A program made the position numbers and the translations under genes. A DNA stretch of 64,000 nt, from NCBI RefSeq assembly GCF_004378255.1, contig NZ_SNQG01000004.1, positions 434,001-498,000 of the forward strand, in the 5' to 3' direction. Source of the DNA: Mucilaginibacter phyllosphaerae. GTDB taxonomy: Bacteria > Bacteroidota > Bacteroidia > Sphingobacteriales > Sphingobacteriaceae. The notes under the pieces are model-generated. The model saw nothing but the letters and a program-made list of their open reading frames with translations. It did no database searches and was not told where the DNA came from. Below, in pieces: positions 1 through 8,639 of this stretch (the stretch's first letter is position 1; every line of letters begins with the position of its first letter).

Positions 1-594
1 GTACAGATCATACTTTAGGGCAAGTTCTTTAAGCGCATCCAGCTCGGCCTGCGAGTATAAATATCCCGTGGGGTTATTGGGGTTGCAAATAATTATCGCC
101 TTTGTTTTATCGGTTATCAGCTTCTCAAACTCGCTGATTGGCGGCAGGGCAAAACCGTTATCTATGTAGGATAAGATGGGTTTTACCACAATATCGCACT
201 GGTTGGCAAAACCGTTATAGTTAGCATAAAACGGCTCGGGGATGATCACCTCATCGCCTTGATCCAAGCAGGCCATCATGCCAATCGTAATTGCTTCAGA
301 TCCGCCTGTTGTAACAATTATATTTTCGGGGCTAATGTTATAACCCAGCTTATTATAATATTCGGTAAGCTTTTTACGATAGCTCAGGGTGCCTTCGGAC
401 GGGGTGTAAGCCCACACTTTAAAATCAATGTTTTTGATGGCGTTAAGCATACCCTCGGGGGTTTCAATATCCGGCTGGCCAATATTAATATGATACACTT
501 TTTTGCCTTCCAGCTTGGCTTTATCGGCAAATGGGGTTAGCTTACGTATAGGTGATGCGGGCATTTGCTGCCCTTTGTGCGAAATTTTTGGCAT
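1..594 (-). CDS. Class I/II pyridoxal-phosphate aminotransferase, 3' end cut by window edge
   Basis: A fold type I aminotransferase of the aspartate/aromatic aminotransferase group. The 198 residues in the window are the N-terminal part. GQPD at residues 39-42 and NPNNPTG at 171-177 are the usual substrate- and cofactor-pocket motifs, and a Phe-Tyr pair near residue 122 fits the residue that stacks on the cofactor. The lysine that forms the Schiff base lies beyond position 1 and cannot be checked. The start is the ATG at 594, which opens MPKISHKG. Substrate specificity cannot be told from this half. It seems to be transcribed alone. Confidence 0.9.
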   Translation of the reverse strand, partial: MPKISHKGQQMPASPIRKLTPFADKAKLEGKKVYHINIGQPDIETPEGMLNAIKNIDFKVWAYTPSEGTLSYRKKLTEYYNKLGYNISPENIIVTTGGSEAITIGMMACLDQGDEVIIPEPFYANYNGFANQCDIVVKPILSYIDNGFALPPISEFEKLITDKTKAIIICNPNNPTGYLYSQAELDALKELALKYDLY

Positions 595-675
595 GGCACA
601 AAATTAGTAAAAAAATATGCCTGTAAGAAGCCCCCTCTAATCTTCCCAATATGGGAGACTTAAAAAAACTTCAAA

Positions 676-707
676 GCCCTCTCCTCGGAGACGGGTTGGG
701 GAGAGGC
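676..707. repeat. Short G/C-rich palindromic repeat in the spacer
   Basis: The arms GCCCTCTCC and GGAGAGGC are separated by about 15 bases. A related C-rich piece lies just upstream at about 629-660. It resembles the dispersed palindromes found between genes elsewhere in this window. The rest of the 595-788 spacer holds only the terminator listed next. Confidence 0.45.
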
Positions 708-711
708 ACAT

Positions 712-739
712 AAAAAAGGCATCCATAAATGGATGCCTT
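712..739 (-). terminator. Intrinsic terminator downstream of the DUF1573 gene
   Basis: On the minus strand a perfect 10-bp stem (AAGGCATCCA with TGGATGCCTT) and a 4-base loop are followed by a T run. It lies about 50 bases beyond the stop codon of the DUF1573 gene, so it probably ends that transcript. Confidence 0.8.
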
Positions 740-788
740 ACGATATTTTTTCTCTTATCTCCTTCTAAAAGGGCCGGGAAGAGGCTTT

Positions 789-1190
789 TTATTTACTTGC
801 TGCAGGTGTTTTGGCAATTACTTCGCCTACAATATTTAAATATTTAGTAGGGGTTTTTGCGTTTGATGTAACCACAATCGTTTTGTTGAACGGCTGTGCA
901 GCAGCTGCGTTATAAGTAATTTTAATGTTACCTTTTGCACCTTTTAAAACTGGTGTTTTGGTGTAATCTGCTATAGTACAGCCACATGTTGGTTTAACTT
1001 CTGTTAATATCAAAGGCTCTACGCCAACATTGGTAAACTCAAATACGGTGGTAACCGGGGTGCCCTGTGGTATTTTACCAAAATCGTGTTTTTCCTCGTT
1101 AAATTTAAACTCGGGTTTAGTGTCGGTTTGGGCCGATGCGTTATAGGCAAAACCTAAAACTACGGCACATATCAATAATATTTTTTTCAT
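789..1190 (-). CDS. DUF1573 domain protein, exported
   Basis: A 133-residue exported protein. Residues 1-20 form a typical signal peptide ending in NASA before QTD. The mature part is a single beta-rich DUF1573 domain with HDFGKI at about 35-40, then the family's VKPTCGCT motif with Cys69 and Cys71. This domain is very common in Bacteroidota and resembles the Ig-like/MSP fold. Its biochemical function is not known. The gene has its own promoter (1211-1240) and terminator (712-739), so it is probably monocistronic. It is divergent from the E1 gene. Confidence 0.88.
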   Translation of the reverse strand: MKKILLICAVVLGFAYNASAQTDTKPEFKFNEEKHDFGKIPQGTPVTTVFEFTNVGVEPLILTEVKPTCGCTIADYTKTPVLKGAKGNIKITYNAAAAQPFNKTIVVTSNAKTPTKYLNIVGEVIAKTPAASK

Positions 1191-1210
1191 GGTTACGTGT
1201 TTGATTATTA

Positions 1211-1240
1211 CAAATATAAAAGGTTTAACCTAAATTCAAA
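1211..1240 (-). promoter_or_regulatory. Bacteroidota-type promoter for the DUF1573 gene
   Basis: The minus strand carries TATATTTG at 1218-1211, matching the -7 consensus TAnnTTTG. TTTG at 1240-1237 lies 18 bases upstream and can serve as the -33 box. The start codon follows about 20 bases downstream. Confidence 0.6.
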
Positions 1241-1327
1241 ACTATTGTAAAAACTATATGTTTTAAAACTACCCATAATAAAAACCAAATAGAAATTCCT
1301 AATTTTACCGCCTAAACAAAATTTTAT

Positions 1328-3757
1328 ATGCCCGAAACTGTAATACACACTGGCATCGAAAATGCTGCCGAACTCAGTTTTGACGATTTTAAAAAAATTG
1401 TGATCGATGATTACCGTGTTGGCTTTCAAAGCCGCCAGGCCAGTATTATTGGCCGGCGCGAAGTGCTGACAGGTAAAGCCAAGTTTGGTATTTTTGGCGA
1501 CGGTAAAGAAGTTGCCCAACTGGCCATGGCCCGCGCTTTTCGTAAAGGCGACTGGCGTGCAGGTTATTACCGCGACCAAACTTTTATGTTTGCTACCGGT
1601 ATGAGCAATCTTAAAGAGTTTTTTGCACAGCTATATGCCAACCCCGATATCGAAAAAGACCCCGCATCTGCCGGCAGGCAAATGAATTGCCATTATGCAA
1701 CCCGCTTTGTTGATGCTGATGGTAACTGGACCAACCAGGCCGAAACCATGAACTGCGCTGCCGATATTTCCACCACGGGCGGGCATATGCCGCGTTTACT
1801 TGGTTTAGCTTATGCTTCTAAATTATATCGCCAGAATAAGGAGCTTGAATATTTAAAGCAATTCTCGGTTAATGGAAACGAGGTTGCCTTTGGTACCATT
1901 GGCAACGGCTCAACATCCGAAGGGCTGTTTTTTGAAGCCTTTAATGCCGCGGGGGTTTTACAGGTGCCTATGGCAATTTCCATCTGGGATGATGCCTACG
2001 CCATATCTGTACCGGCAAGGCTGCAAACCACCAAAGAGGATATTTCGGAAGTTTTAAAAGGATTTCAGCGGGATAGCAAAGGGAACGGATATGAAATATT
2101 CAAGGTTCGCGGATGGGATTATGTAGCCCTTTGCGAAACCTATGAACGGGCAATAAAAATTTGCCGCGAAGAACATGTGCCTGTTTTGATCCACGTGATT
2201 GAAATGACACAGCCTCAGGGTCACTCCACATCCGGCAGCCACGAGCGTTATAAATCAAAAGACAGGTTAAGCTGGGAAGAAGAGCACGACTGCCTTTTAA
2301 AGATGCGCAGTTGGATGGTAGAATCGGCCATTATATCTGCCGCAGATATGGACGAACTGGAGGCTGAAGCTAAGAAATATGTACGTACCTGCCAGCGCGA
2401 GGCATGGGCCGAATTAGAAATTGAGATAAAGGCCGAAATGGCACAGGCTGTGGATCTGATCGATAAGATCGCTCAGTCATCTGCCCAGCGGGATGAACTG
2501 GCCGCGATGGTTACTTCCCTGCAAACCTGTGTAGACCCGGGCCGCCGCGATACCATTGCCTGCGTACGTAAGGCTTTACGCTTAACCGTTAAAGAGAAAA
2601 GCGAGGCGAGGCAAAGCTTGCTGAACTGGTTAGCTGCCGAAAAAGATAAAAATACTGAACGCTTTAATTCAAAGTTGTTTACAGATACGCCTAAGTCACC
2701 TTTATATGTACCGGTTATTGCAGCCGAGTACACCAATGATGCAAAATTGATGGATGGCCGTGAGGTATTGAACGCCTGTTTTGACAAGAATTTTGAGCGT
2801 GATAAATCTATTGTGGCCTTTGGTGAAGATGTAGGTGCCATAGGCGACGTAAACCAGGGGTTTGCCGGCTTACAAGGCAAATATACCGATCTGCGGATCA
2901 CCGATACCGGCATCCGCGAAGCCACTATTATAGGGCAGGGAATGGGTTTGGCCATGCGTGGCTTAAGGCCTATTGCCGAGATCCAGTACCTGGATTACCT
3001 GTTATACTCCATTACCGTTTTAAGTGACGACCTGGCCAGCTTAAGCTACCGTACCCGCGGTGGCCAAAGTGCACCACTTATTGTGCGTACCCGCGGGCAT
3101 CGCTTAGAGGGGATCTGGCATTCCGGCTCGCCGCTTGGCTTTATTTTAAATGCTTTACGTGGTATGCATATCTGCGTACCGCGCGATATGACCCAGGCTG
3201 CAGGTATGTATAATACCCTACTGCGCGGCGATGAGCCTGCACTGGTTATCGAATGCCTTAACGGGTATCGCTTAAAAGAAAAATTGCCTGCTAATGTGGG
3301 CGAATTTACCGTGCCTTTAGGCAAGGCCGAAATCTTGAAAGAAGGGTCGGATATTACGGTTGTTTCTTACGGTTCAACCCTGCGTATTGTAATGGAAGCC
3401 GCGGAAGAGCTGGAGAAAATGGGCATTAACGTAGAGGTGATAGACCCGCAAACGTTGTATCCGTTTGATACCGAAAACGTTTGTGGTAAATCCTTACAAA
3501 AAACCAACAAGTTGCTGGTGGTAGATGAAGATCTGCCGGGTGGTGGTTCTGCATTTATCCTGCAAAAGATCATCGAACAGCAAAATGGATATTATGCACT
3601 GGATGCGCAACCTAAAACACTTTGCGGCGCCGAACACCGGCCGCCATACGGTTCGGACGGCGACTACTTCAGCAAACCATCAAATGATGATGTGGTGGAA
3701 GCTATTTACAAAATGATGAACGAGGCTAATCCGGGTAAATATCCTGCAATATTTTAA
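1328..3757 (+). CDS. Fused 2-oxoacid dehydrogenase E1 component, alpha and beta subunits
   Basis: An 809-residue thiamine-diphosphate E1 subunit of the pyruvate / branched-chain 2-oxoacid dehydrogenase type with alpha and beta in one chain. Residues about 15-330 form the alpha part. A helical linker covers about 335-450. The beta part runs from about 460 to the end and includes FGEDVGA with the expected catalytic Glu500. The family motif GDG...NN is altered: GNG at 192-194 and WDD at 220-222 occupy those places. Fused E1 proteins like this are widespread in Bacteroidota and usually annotated as 2-oxoisovalerate dehydrogenase. No E2 or E3 gene lies in the window, so the exact substrate is not settled. 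It stands alone and is divergent from the DUF1573 gene. Confidence 0.9.
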   Translation: MPETVIHTGIENAAELSFDDFKKIVIDDYRVGFQSRQASIIGRREVLTGKAKFGIFGDGKEVAQLAMARAFRKGDWRAGYYRDQTFMFATGMSNLKEFFAQLYANPDIEKDPASAGRQMNCHYATRFVDADGNWTNQAETMNCAADISTTGGHMPRLLGLAYASKLYRQNKELEYLKQFSVNGNEVAFGTIGNGSTSEGLFFEAFNAAGVLQVPMAISIWDDAYAISVPARLQTTKEDISEVLKGFQRDSKGNGYEIFKVRGWDYVALCETYERAIKICREEHVPVLIHVIEMTQPQGHSTSGSHERYKSKDRLSWEEEHDCLLKMRSWMVESAIISAADMDELEAEAKKYVRTCQREAWAELEIEIKAEMAQAVDLIDKIAQSSAQRDELAAMVTSLQTCVDPGRRDTIACVRKALRLTVKEKSEARQSLLNWLAAEKDKNTERFNSKLFTDTPKSPLYVPVIAAEYTNDAKLMDGREVLNACFDKNFERDKSIVAFGEDVGAIGDVNQGFAGLQGKYTDLRITDTGIREATIIGQGMGLAMRGLRPIAEIQYLDYLLYSITVLSDDLASLSYRTRGGQSAPLIVRTRGHRLEGIWHSGSPLGFILNALRGMHICVPRDMTQAAGMYNTLLRGDEPALVIECLNGYRLKEKLPANVGEFTVPLGKAEILKEGSDITVVSYGSTLRIVMEAAEELEKMGINVEVIDPQTLYPFDTENVCGKSLQKTNKLLVVDEDLPGGGSAFILQKIIEQQNGYYALDAQPKTLCGAEHRPPYGSDGDYFSKPSNDDVVEAIYKMMNEANPGKYPAIF

Positions 3758-3788
3758 GTGTGGAATTGATTATACTTATTTTTGTATT

Positions 3789-3980
3789 ATGGAAACATTG
3801 ATTATACAGCCTAAAACTGAAGAGTAATTAACTGCTCTTAAAGCTTTTATAAAAGCGATGAAAATTGATTTTATATCAGAAAAAAGTCCGTATAATATAG
3901 ATTTTGTGGAGAAAATCCTCCAGGGACGTGAAGATATAAAGCATGGCCAGGGCGTAAAAATTTCTGTTGAAGATCTATGA
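3789..3980 (+). pseudogene. Broken antitoxin of a YoeB-type toxin-antitoxin pair
   Basis: Translation from the ATG at 3789 gives METLIIQPKTEE and then a TAA at 3825-3827. The same frame continues open for 50 more codons (LTALKAFIKAMKIDF... through ILQGREDIKHGQG to VEDL) and ends at a TGA at 3978-3980. This matches the layout of the short DUF2683/Phd-like antitoxins that precede Txe/YoeB toxins in Bacteroidota. The stop probably arose from CAA to TAA. The end overlaps the toxin ATG by the ATGA arrangement usual in such pairs. I rely on motif memory for the family assignment. Confidence 0.7.
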
Positions 3981-4138
3981 AAATAATTTTTAGTCCGCGT
4001 GCTGCTGAGGATCTGAAGTATTGGAAAAAATCGGTTGATAAAATTATTCAAAAAAAGATCCAAATTCTTTTTGAATGCTATTTATGAAAATCCATTTAAG
4101 GGAATTGGGGAACCGGAGCCATTAAAGCATAATCTATA
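3977..4138 (+). pseudogene. Broken YoeB/Txe-type toxin remnant
   Basis: The frame from 3977 reads MKIIFSPRAAEDLKYWKKSVDKIIQKK and then stops early at 4085-4087. Moving one base at the T-run around 4068-4072 restores the family ending NAIYENPFKGIGEPEPLKHNLY, which stops at 4136-4138. YoeB toxins normally continue about 25-30 residues past the LKH motif, including catalytic histidine and tyrosine residues, and that part is missing. The gene is therefore both frameshifted and truncated, and cannot make an active mRNA interferase. Confidence 0.75.
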
Positions 4139-4141
4139 TTA

Positions 4142-4528
4142 ATGAAAAAATTGCTTTTAAGTATCGTTGTGATGGCATTAGTGTTATTTGCGTTTAACAA
4201 TGCCTCAGCACAAAAAAATCAAATGGTAAGGCTGGCAAAAATACAGGTAGACCCTGCTCAACTGGAAGCGTATAATACCGCCCTTAAAGAACAAATGACA
4301 ACTGCTGTGCGTATAGAGCCGGGCGTGCTTACTTACTATGCGGTTGCCGATAAAAAAGATCCTTCGCGGATTACCATACTGGAGATATATGCTGATACTG
4401 CCGCTTACCAGGCCCATATTATCACACCTCATTTTAAAAAATACAAAGCCACTGTGCAAAACATGGTTAAATCATTAGAGTTGGTAGATGTGGATTTGAT
4501 TGGTAAAGCTGTAAAGCCTGATCAATAA
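4142..4528 (+). CDS. Exported antibiotic-biosynthesis-monooxygenase (ABM) domain protein
   Basis: A 128-residue protein with a signal peptide (residues 1-23, ending ASA before QKN) and one ABM dimeric alpha/beta barrel domain (about 28-115). The conserved pattern is an opening strand MVRLAKIQV, then EPGVLTYYAV, then HIITPHFKKY near the end. Members act as small quinol or polyketide oxygenases or haem-degrading enzymes without prosthetic groups. The substrate here is unknown. The ATG comes two bases after the end of the broken toxin reading frame, so the deletion that truncated the toxin may have placed this gene here. Confidence 0.82.
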   Translation: MKKLLLSIVVMALVLFAFNNASAQKNQMVRLAKIQVDPAQLEAYNTALKEQMTTAVRIEPGVLTYYAVADKKDPSRITILEIYADTAAYQAHIITPHFKKYKATVQNMVKSLELVDVDLIGKAVKPDQ

Positions 4529-4637
4529 ATCAATTCAGCTTGATATAGCATAGCTTTATCAAGCCTGCTATAAATTATAAACAAAGCCGCTTGGTTTTAA
4601 CTTATTTCCCTAATTTCGCCGTTCAATATTTCTTACT

Positions 4638-5216
4638 ATGGATACTACATTTTCAGCAATTGCAAATAACATTAAGGCCCGCCGTACCATCAAGCCTTCA
4701 ACCATGAATGGTAATAAGATCCCTAATGGCCACATCGCTTCTATATTGGAACTGGCCGACTGGGCACCTAACCATGGTAATACCGAGCCGTGGCGTTTCA
4801 TTGTATTTGAAGACCCTAAAGTGTACTGTGAACAACATGCCGAATTATATAAAGCAGCTAACCCGGGCGAAAGCTTTAACCCAACTGTTTACACTAATTT
4901 TCAAAATCAGGCTAACAGTGCATCACATGTAATTATAGCTTACCAAAAACGTGGGGATTTACCAAAGATCCCGCAGTTTGAAGAGGTAATAGCAGCATCA
5001 TGCGCTGTACAAAACTTATTATTAGGCGCCACTGCATTAAACATCGGCGCTTTTTGGAGCACAGGCGGCATGGTATTAAAGCCTGCTTATGCAGAGCATT
5101 TTGGTTTAGGAGCAGAAGATAGCGTATTAGGCGTTTTATTTATGGGTTATACCGATACCCAACCGGAAGGCAAAAGAAAAACACCGATAGAGGAAAAAAT
5201 TATCTGGAACAAGTAA
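4638..5216 (+). CDS. Nitroreductase family protein
   Basis: A 192-residue FMN-dependent oxidoreductase of the nitroreductase superfamily. RRTIKP near residue 15 is the phosphate-binding start. WAPNHGNTEPWRF at about 45-57 and AASCAVQNLLLGA in the C-terminal half are the other family signatures, followed by GALWSTGG-like text (GAFWSTGG). Length is normal. The natural substrate cannot be deduced. A hairpin followed by T's at 5245-5274 ends the unit. Confidence 0.9.
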   Translation: MDTTFSAIANNIKARRTIKPSTMNGNKIPNGHIASILELADWAPNHGNTEPWRFIVFEDPKVYCEQHAELYKAANPGESFNPTVYTNFQNQANSASHVIIAYQKRGDLPKIPQFEEVIAASCAVQNLLLGATALNIGAFWSTGGMVLKPAYAEHFGLGAEDSVLGVLFMGYTDTQPEGKRKTPIEEKIIWNK

Positions 5217-5244
5217 AAACATATCGGCCTTAGTAAAAAGATTT

Positions 5245-5274
5245 ATCCTCTCTATTTTTAGAGAGGATTTTTTT
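5245..5274 (+). terminator. Intrinsic terminator after the nitroreductase gene
   Basis: An 8-bp stem (ATCCTCTC with GAGAGGAT) and an 8-base loop are followed by seven T's, about 30 bases after the stop codon. Confidence 0.85.
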
Positions 5275-5375
5275 GAAATGAATTCTTATGGATAGATTGT
5301 GTTAACCTTTCGGAAATTATATTAATTAAAAATATATAATTAGATTGGAGTGACAATAATTTGAGAGTTTAATCG

Positions 5376-5383
5376 TATATTTG
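5376..5383 (+). promoter_or_regulatory. Candidate -7 box for the L,D-transpeptidase gene
   Basis: TATATTTG fits TAnnTTTG and lies about 77 bases upstream of the start at 5460. No TTG is seen at the ideal -33 distance, so the call is tentative. Confidence 0.4.
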
Positions 5384-5459
5384 TTTTAACAATATCAACT
5401 AATACTATATCATTAGGTGTTTTGTACCAAATTAAACTAAACGATTAAACCCAATATTT

Positions 5460-6248
5460 ATGAGGAAACACTTTTGGTGGATCATTGGCGCTTTATTGTT
5501 ATTCTCCATTTCGGTTATCAGTTGGAAGCCGACAAGCGCTATTAAAACAAATAAAAACATTGCTAAAACATTTGGTGCAAAAGAATTTTTTGCGCAATAT
5601 GTTTCAAATATTTATACAGCAGCAAATCTGCAGCAAACAGGTATGGATGCGGCTGTGTTTCAGAAAGCTGTTACCGGTTATTTAAACCTTAAACTGGCCA
5701 ATAAGTTAGCCCCTAACAGTAATGTAATTACCGTAGTTGATTTTACCAGATCAAGCCGTGAAAAACGTATGTGGATCATCGACCTATTTAATAAAACATT
5801 GTTATTAAATACATGGGTTGCCCACGGGCAGGGTAGTGGCGATGATATGGCCAGCCGTTTTTCAAATAATAACGAGTCGCATCAAAGCAGCCTGGGTTTT
5901 TACCTGGCAAGCGAAGTGTATATGGGCAAACATGGCCGCTCGTTAAAGCTGGATGGTTTGGATGCAGGTATTAACAGCGCTGCGCGTGCGCGCGGTATTG
6001 TTATACATGCGGCCAATTATGTATGCCAGAACACCATTAATCAAACAGGCCGTTTAGGCCGTAGCTTTGGTTGCCCAGCGGTATCTCCCGAGGTGTCTGA
6101 CAGGGTTATAAATACCATTAAAGGGGGCTCTATGCTTTATATTAATGGTAATGATAGTAATTACACATCAAAATTGTTAGATGAAACGTTGCCGGCTAAT
6201 TCCATAGTACCTGATACCACCGGTATTGCTGCCATGGCAAGTTTGTAA
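5460..6248 (+). CDS. Murein L,D-transpeptidase catalytic domain family protein (YkuD_2 type)
   Basis: A 262-residue envelope protein. An N-terminal hydrophobic stretch (about 5-21) acts as signal peptide or anchor. The catalytic domain spans about 85-235, with VIHAANY (His183) and SFGCPAV (Cys205). These fit the His and nucleophilic Cys of YkuD-like L,D-transpeptidases that cross-link or trim peptidoglycan peptides. The motif SFGCPAV rather than SHGCVR marks the family often labelled murein L,D-transpeptidase catalytic domain family. It is convergent with the larger L,D-transpeptidase gene at 6365-7927, with a terminator between them. Confidence 0.85.
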   Translation: MRKHFWWIIGALLLFSISVISWKPTSAIKTNKNIAKTFGAKEFFAQYVSNIYTAANLQQTGMDAAVFQKAVTGYLNLKLANKLAPNSNVITVVDFTRSSREKRMWIIDLFNKTLLLNTWVAHGQGSGDDMASRFSNNNESHQSSLGFYLASEVYMGKHGRSLKLDGLDAGINSAARARGIVIHAANYVCQNTINQTGRLGRSFGCPAVSPEVSDRVINTIKGGSMLYINGNDSNYTSKLLDETLPANSIVPDTTGIAAMASL

Positions 6249-6271
6249 ATAATTTATACAAGCCCGTTATA

Positions 6272-6306
6272 ACAAAGCCCGTCAACATATTGTCGACGGG
6301 CTTTGT
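6272..6306. terminator. Long hairpin between two convergent genes
   Basis: A perfect 12-bp stem (ACAAAGCCCGTC with GACGGGCTTTGT) with an 11-base loop lies 24 bases after the 5460-6248 gene. Short T runs follow. It can serve the rightward gene and possibly also the leftward gene that ends at 6365. Confidence 0.7.
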
Positions 6307-6364
6307 GTTTAATGTTTTGATCAGGATGAATAAAAAACTAACCATGCTCTCTACACACTAATAA

Positions 6365-7927
6365 CTATAAAGCAGCTATCTGGTCTGTATTAGCCAAAAA
6401 CTTTTGCAGGTGGCCATACAATACATTATCTAAGCCGTACACATCCGGGCGGTATTGTATGGTGTTGTTGCTATCTACCCAGCAAGTAACATAAGTAATG
6501 TAAACCGGCATCTTTTTAGGCAAACCGATAGTAGTTGGTTCGGGATTATCTTCGTTCATCGCTTTAGCTATCTTTTCGTAAGTAGGGCCATCGCCAAAAA
6601 CTACTTTAGCCAATGCCTGCGGATCTCCCAATCGTACGCAGCCGTGGCTTAAAGCACGCATTGTTTTACTAAAACCGCTTTTTGCCGGTGTATCATGCAG
6701 GTAAACACTACTGTTGTTATTAAACAAAAATTTTATTTTACCTAATGAATTATCATCGCTTGGGCGCTGTTTAAATTCATACTTATCTTTAGGAGCGCTT
6801 GCCCAATCTATTGTTTCTGTATCCTCTACCTTTTTACCATTGCGGTAAACATCTATACCTTTGTTAGACAGATAGTAGGGGTCTTTGGCGGCCTCAACCA
6901 TTATCTCTTTACTGGCAATGCTTTGCGGGATATTCCAAACCGGGTTTACCTGTACGCTGTGGATCATGCTATTCAGTTGTGGTGTTTCGCGGCTAAAAGG
7001 GCGGTCTATTTTATCACTTTCATCATAATCGGCCAAGGTAGTAGTGTTATCCATATTGCGGCCTTCTCCAACTACCACCTTCATATCAAGAATAGATTTA
7101 CCATTTTCCATCACATCCAAACGATAATCAGGAATGTTAACTATAACGTATTCATTTTGAGTAGGTTTGTTTTTCCATCTCAAGCGTTCCATATTTACTA
7201 CCAGGTAACGTTGGGTTTCCTCTTTGGTCATGCCCTGTGCTGTGCCGCCGGCCAATAATGCCTTTTGCAGCATCAGGTATTGCGGATCTTTGGGCTGGAT
7301 GCTATCCAGATATGTTTTAAGGTTGCCAGCGTTTAATGCCTGCATCATCGATGTACTGTCGGGGCGTTTGGTGGCCGTGAAATAACGCGAATAAATTTTA
7401 CGCGGACTAACCATCCCAAATTGTAATGCGCCTGAATAGTTAATAAGCGAATTAGCCATTAGTATTTCCAGTTCTGCAATATCATGGTAGGCTTCATCAA
7501 TAGTTTTGATGCCTTTTTTATCCTTGAATTTGGTAACCAGCTGTTTAATCTGATCTGCTTTAAACATGCGTGGATCAAGGCCATGCTGGCCGGCTTTTTC
7601 AAAGTAACTGGCAGTAATATCCACATCGCCGTTAAAGATATGATCCATTACAAAAACCGGGTCGTAATCGTTTTTTTCATAAAAAGCGGTTATGAGCTTA
7701 GGGTTATCCATTTTAGCCTTGTTTGTTTCCAGTACCTGTTTAAATACCTCGGCCAAACCTTCGGGTGTGGCATCTTTAAAGATCTTATTTTGTGTTTTTT
7801 TGAAAAGTTCGGCACCCAAGTCAGACCGGCTTTTTTTCTTGCAGCTTTGAAAGGTGAGGGTAAGCACACAAAACAAGGCAATTAATACCGGCAAGGCCGT
7901 TTTTTTAAGAGTAGCTGATAATATCAT
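6365..7927 (-). CDS. Murein L,D-transpeptidase, YcbB/LdtD type, probable lipoprotein
   Basis: A 520-residue protein with an N-terminal membrane segment and a lipobox-like end (TFQSC, Cys29), followed by lysines, so it is probably a lipoprotein. Residues about 45-240 fit the scaffold region of YcbB-type enzymes. The YkuD catalytic domain lies at about 258-480, with YLHDTP (His411) and SHGCVRL (Cys430 as nucleophile). Enzymes of this kind make 3-3 cross-links in peptidoglycan. Length is in the normal range for the family. The gene has no close co-directional neighbour, so it is probably transcribed singly. Confidence 0.9.
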   Translation of the reverse strand: MILSATLKKTALPVLIALFCVLTLTFQSCKKKSRSDLGAELFKKTQNKIFKDATPEGLAEVFKQVLETNKAKMDNPKLITAFYEKNDYDPVFVMDHIFNGDVDITASYFEKAGQHGLDPRMFKADQIKQLVTKFKDKKGIKTIDEAYHDIAELEILMANSLINYSGALQFGMVSPRKIYSRYFTATKRPDSTSMMQALNAGNLKTYLDSIQPKDPQYLMLQKALLAGGTAQGMTKEETQRYLVVNMERLRWKNKPTQNEYVIVNIPDYRLDVMENGKSILDMKVVVGEGRNMDNTTTLADYDESDKIDRPFSRETPQLNSMIHSVQVNPVWNIPQSIASKEIMVEAAKDPYYLSNKGIDVYRNGKKVEDTETIDWASAPKDKYEFKQRPSDDNSLGKIKFLFNNNSSVYLHDTPAKSGFSKTMRALSHGCVRLGDPQALAKVVFGDGPTYEKIAKAMNEDNPEPTTIGLPKKMPVYITYVTCWVDSNNTIQYRPDVYGLDNVLYGHLQKFLANTDQIAAL

Positions 7928-8053
7928 ATCGGTATGTATCTAAAATTATATTTGCATATATGCAATACTTATACCATAAAGCTGTTTAACCATTTATTTA
8001 CTGCTTTGCTAAATATTAAAGCGATGAACAGCACAATCAATTATATTTGAAAC

Positions 8054-8566
8054 ATGGCAAATCATAAGCTTCCGGAAGTTTGGCTGCGTGGCCCCCTTAC
8101 GGGCATTCCTGCTCTGTTACAGCCTGTTGCGCATGCTTTGTTACAGGCCCGCGAAGAATTGAACGATCTAATGACCGGCTTCCCGGATGAGTTATTATGG
8201 GGTGATGTGGCCGGAATGGCTTCCCCGGGTTTTCATTTGCAGCATTTGGCGGGTGTGCTCAACAGGTTATTTACTTATGCGCGCGGCGAGGCATTGACCG
8301 CAGAACAGTTGAATTACCTGCATGCTGAAGGTAAACCGACCACTAAAACATACACTGTAATGCAGTTGGTAGATGTATTTAACAAACAGGTTGATGATGC
8401 CCTAATGCAGTTAAGCAAAACGGATGAAACAACCCTAACCGATTTTAGAGGGGTGGGCCGCGGGCAATTACCATCAACAATTATGGGGCTTTACACCCAT
8501 AGTGCCGAGCATACCATGCGGCATCTGGGGCAACTGATGGTTACGGTAGCGGTGCTGAAAAGGTGA
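8054..8566 (+). CDS. DinB superfamily protein
   Basis: A 170-residue four-helix DinB/YfiT-like protein. HLQHLAG at about 61-67 and HSAEHTMRHLGQL at about 147-159 supply the histidines expected for the metal site. Many relatives are metal-dependent thiol transferases (for example bacillithiol or mycothiol S-transferases), which would fit with the YpdA-like protein at 28502. That link is inference. It is flanked by genes on the opposite strand and stands alone. Confidence 0.85.
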   Translation: MANHKLPEVWLRGPLTGIPALLQPVAHALLQAREELNDLMTGFPDELLWGDVAGMASPGFHLQHLAGVLNRLFTYARGEALTAEQLNYLHAEGKPTTKTYTVMQLVDVFNKQVDDALMQLSKTDETTLTDFRGVGRGQLPSTIMGLYTHSAEHTMRHLGQLMVTVAVLKR

Positions 8567-8639
8567 GGAATTGACAGGCCTTAAAACGCCTTTTTTCGTC
8601 TTTCAAACGTCCTTAAAACGCCCTGCGATGATACCCGGA

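Noticed and set aside
3776..4063. Minus-strand frame of 95 codons
   Set aside because: It is the antisense of the dead toxin-antitoxin genes, and the plus-strand remnants explain the sequence better.
4538..4564. Terminator after the ABM gene
   Set aside because: There is an 8-bp hairpin, but it has no T run on either strand and is A/T-rich, so the call is too weak.
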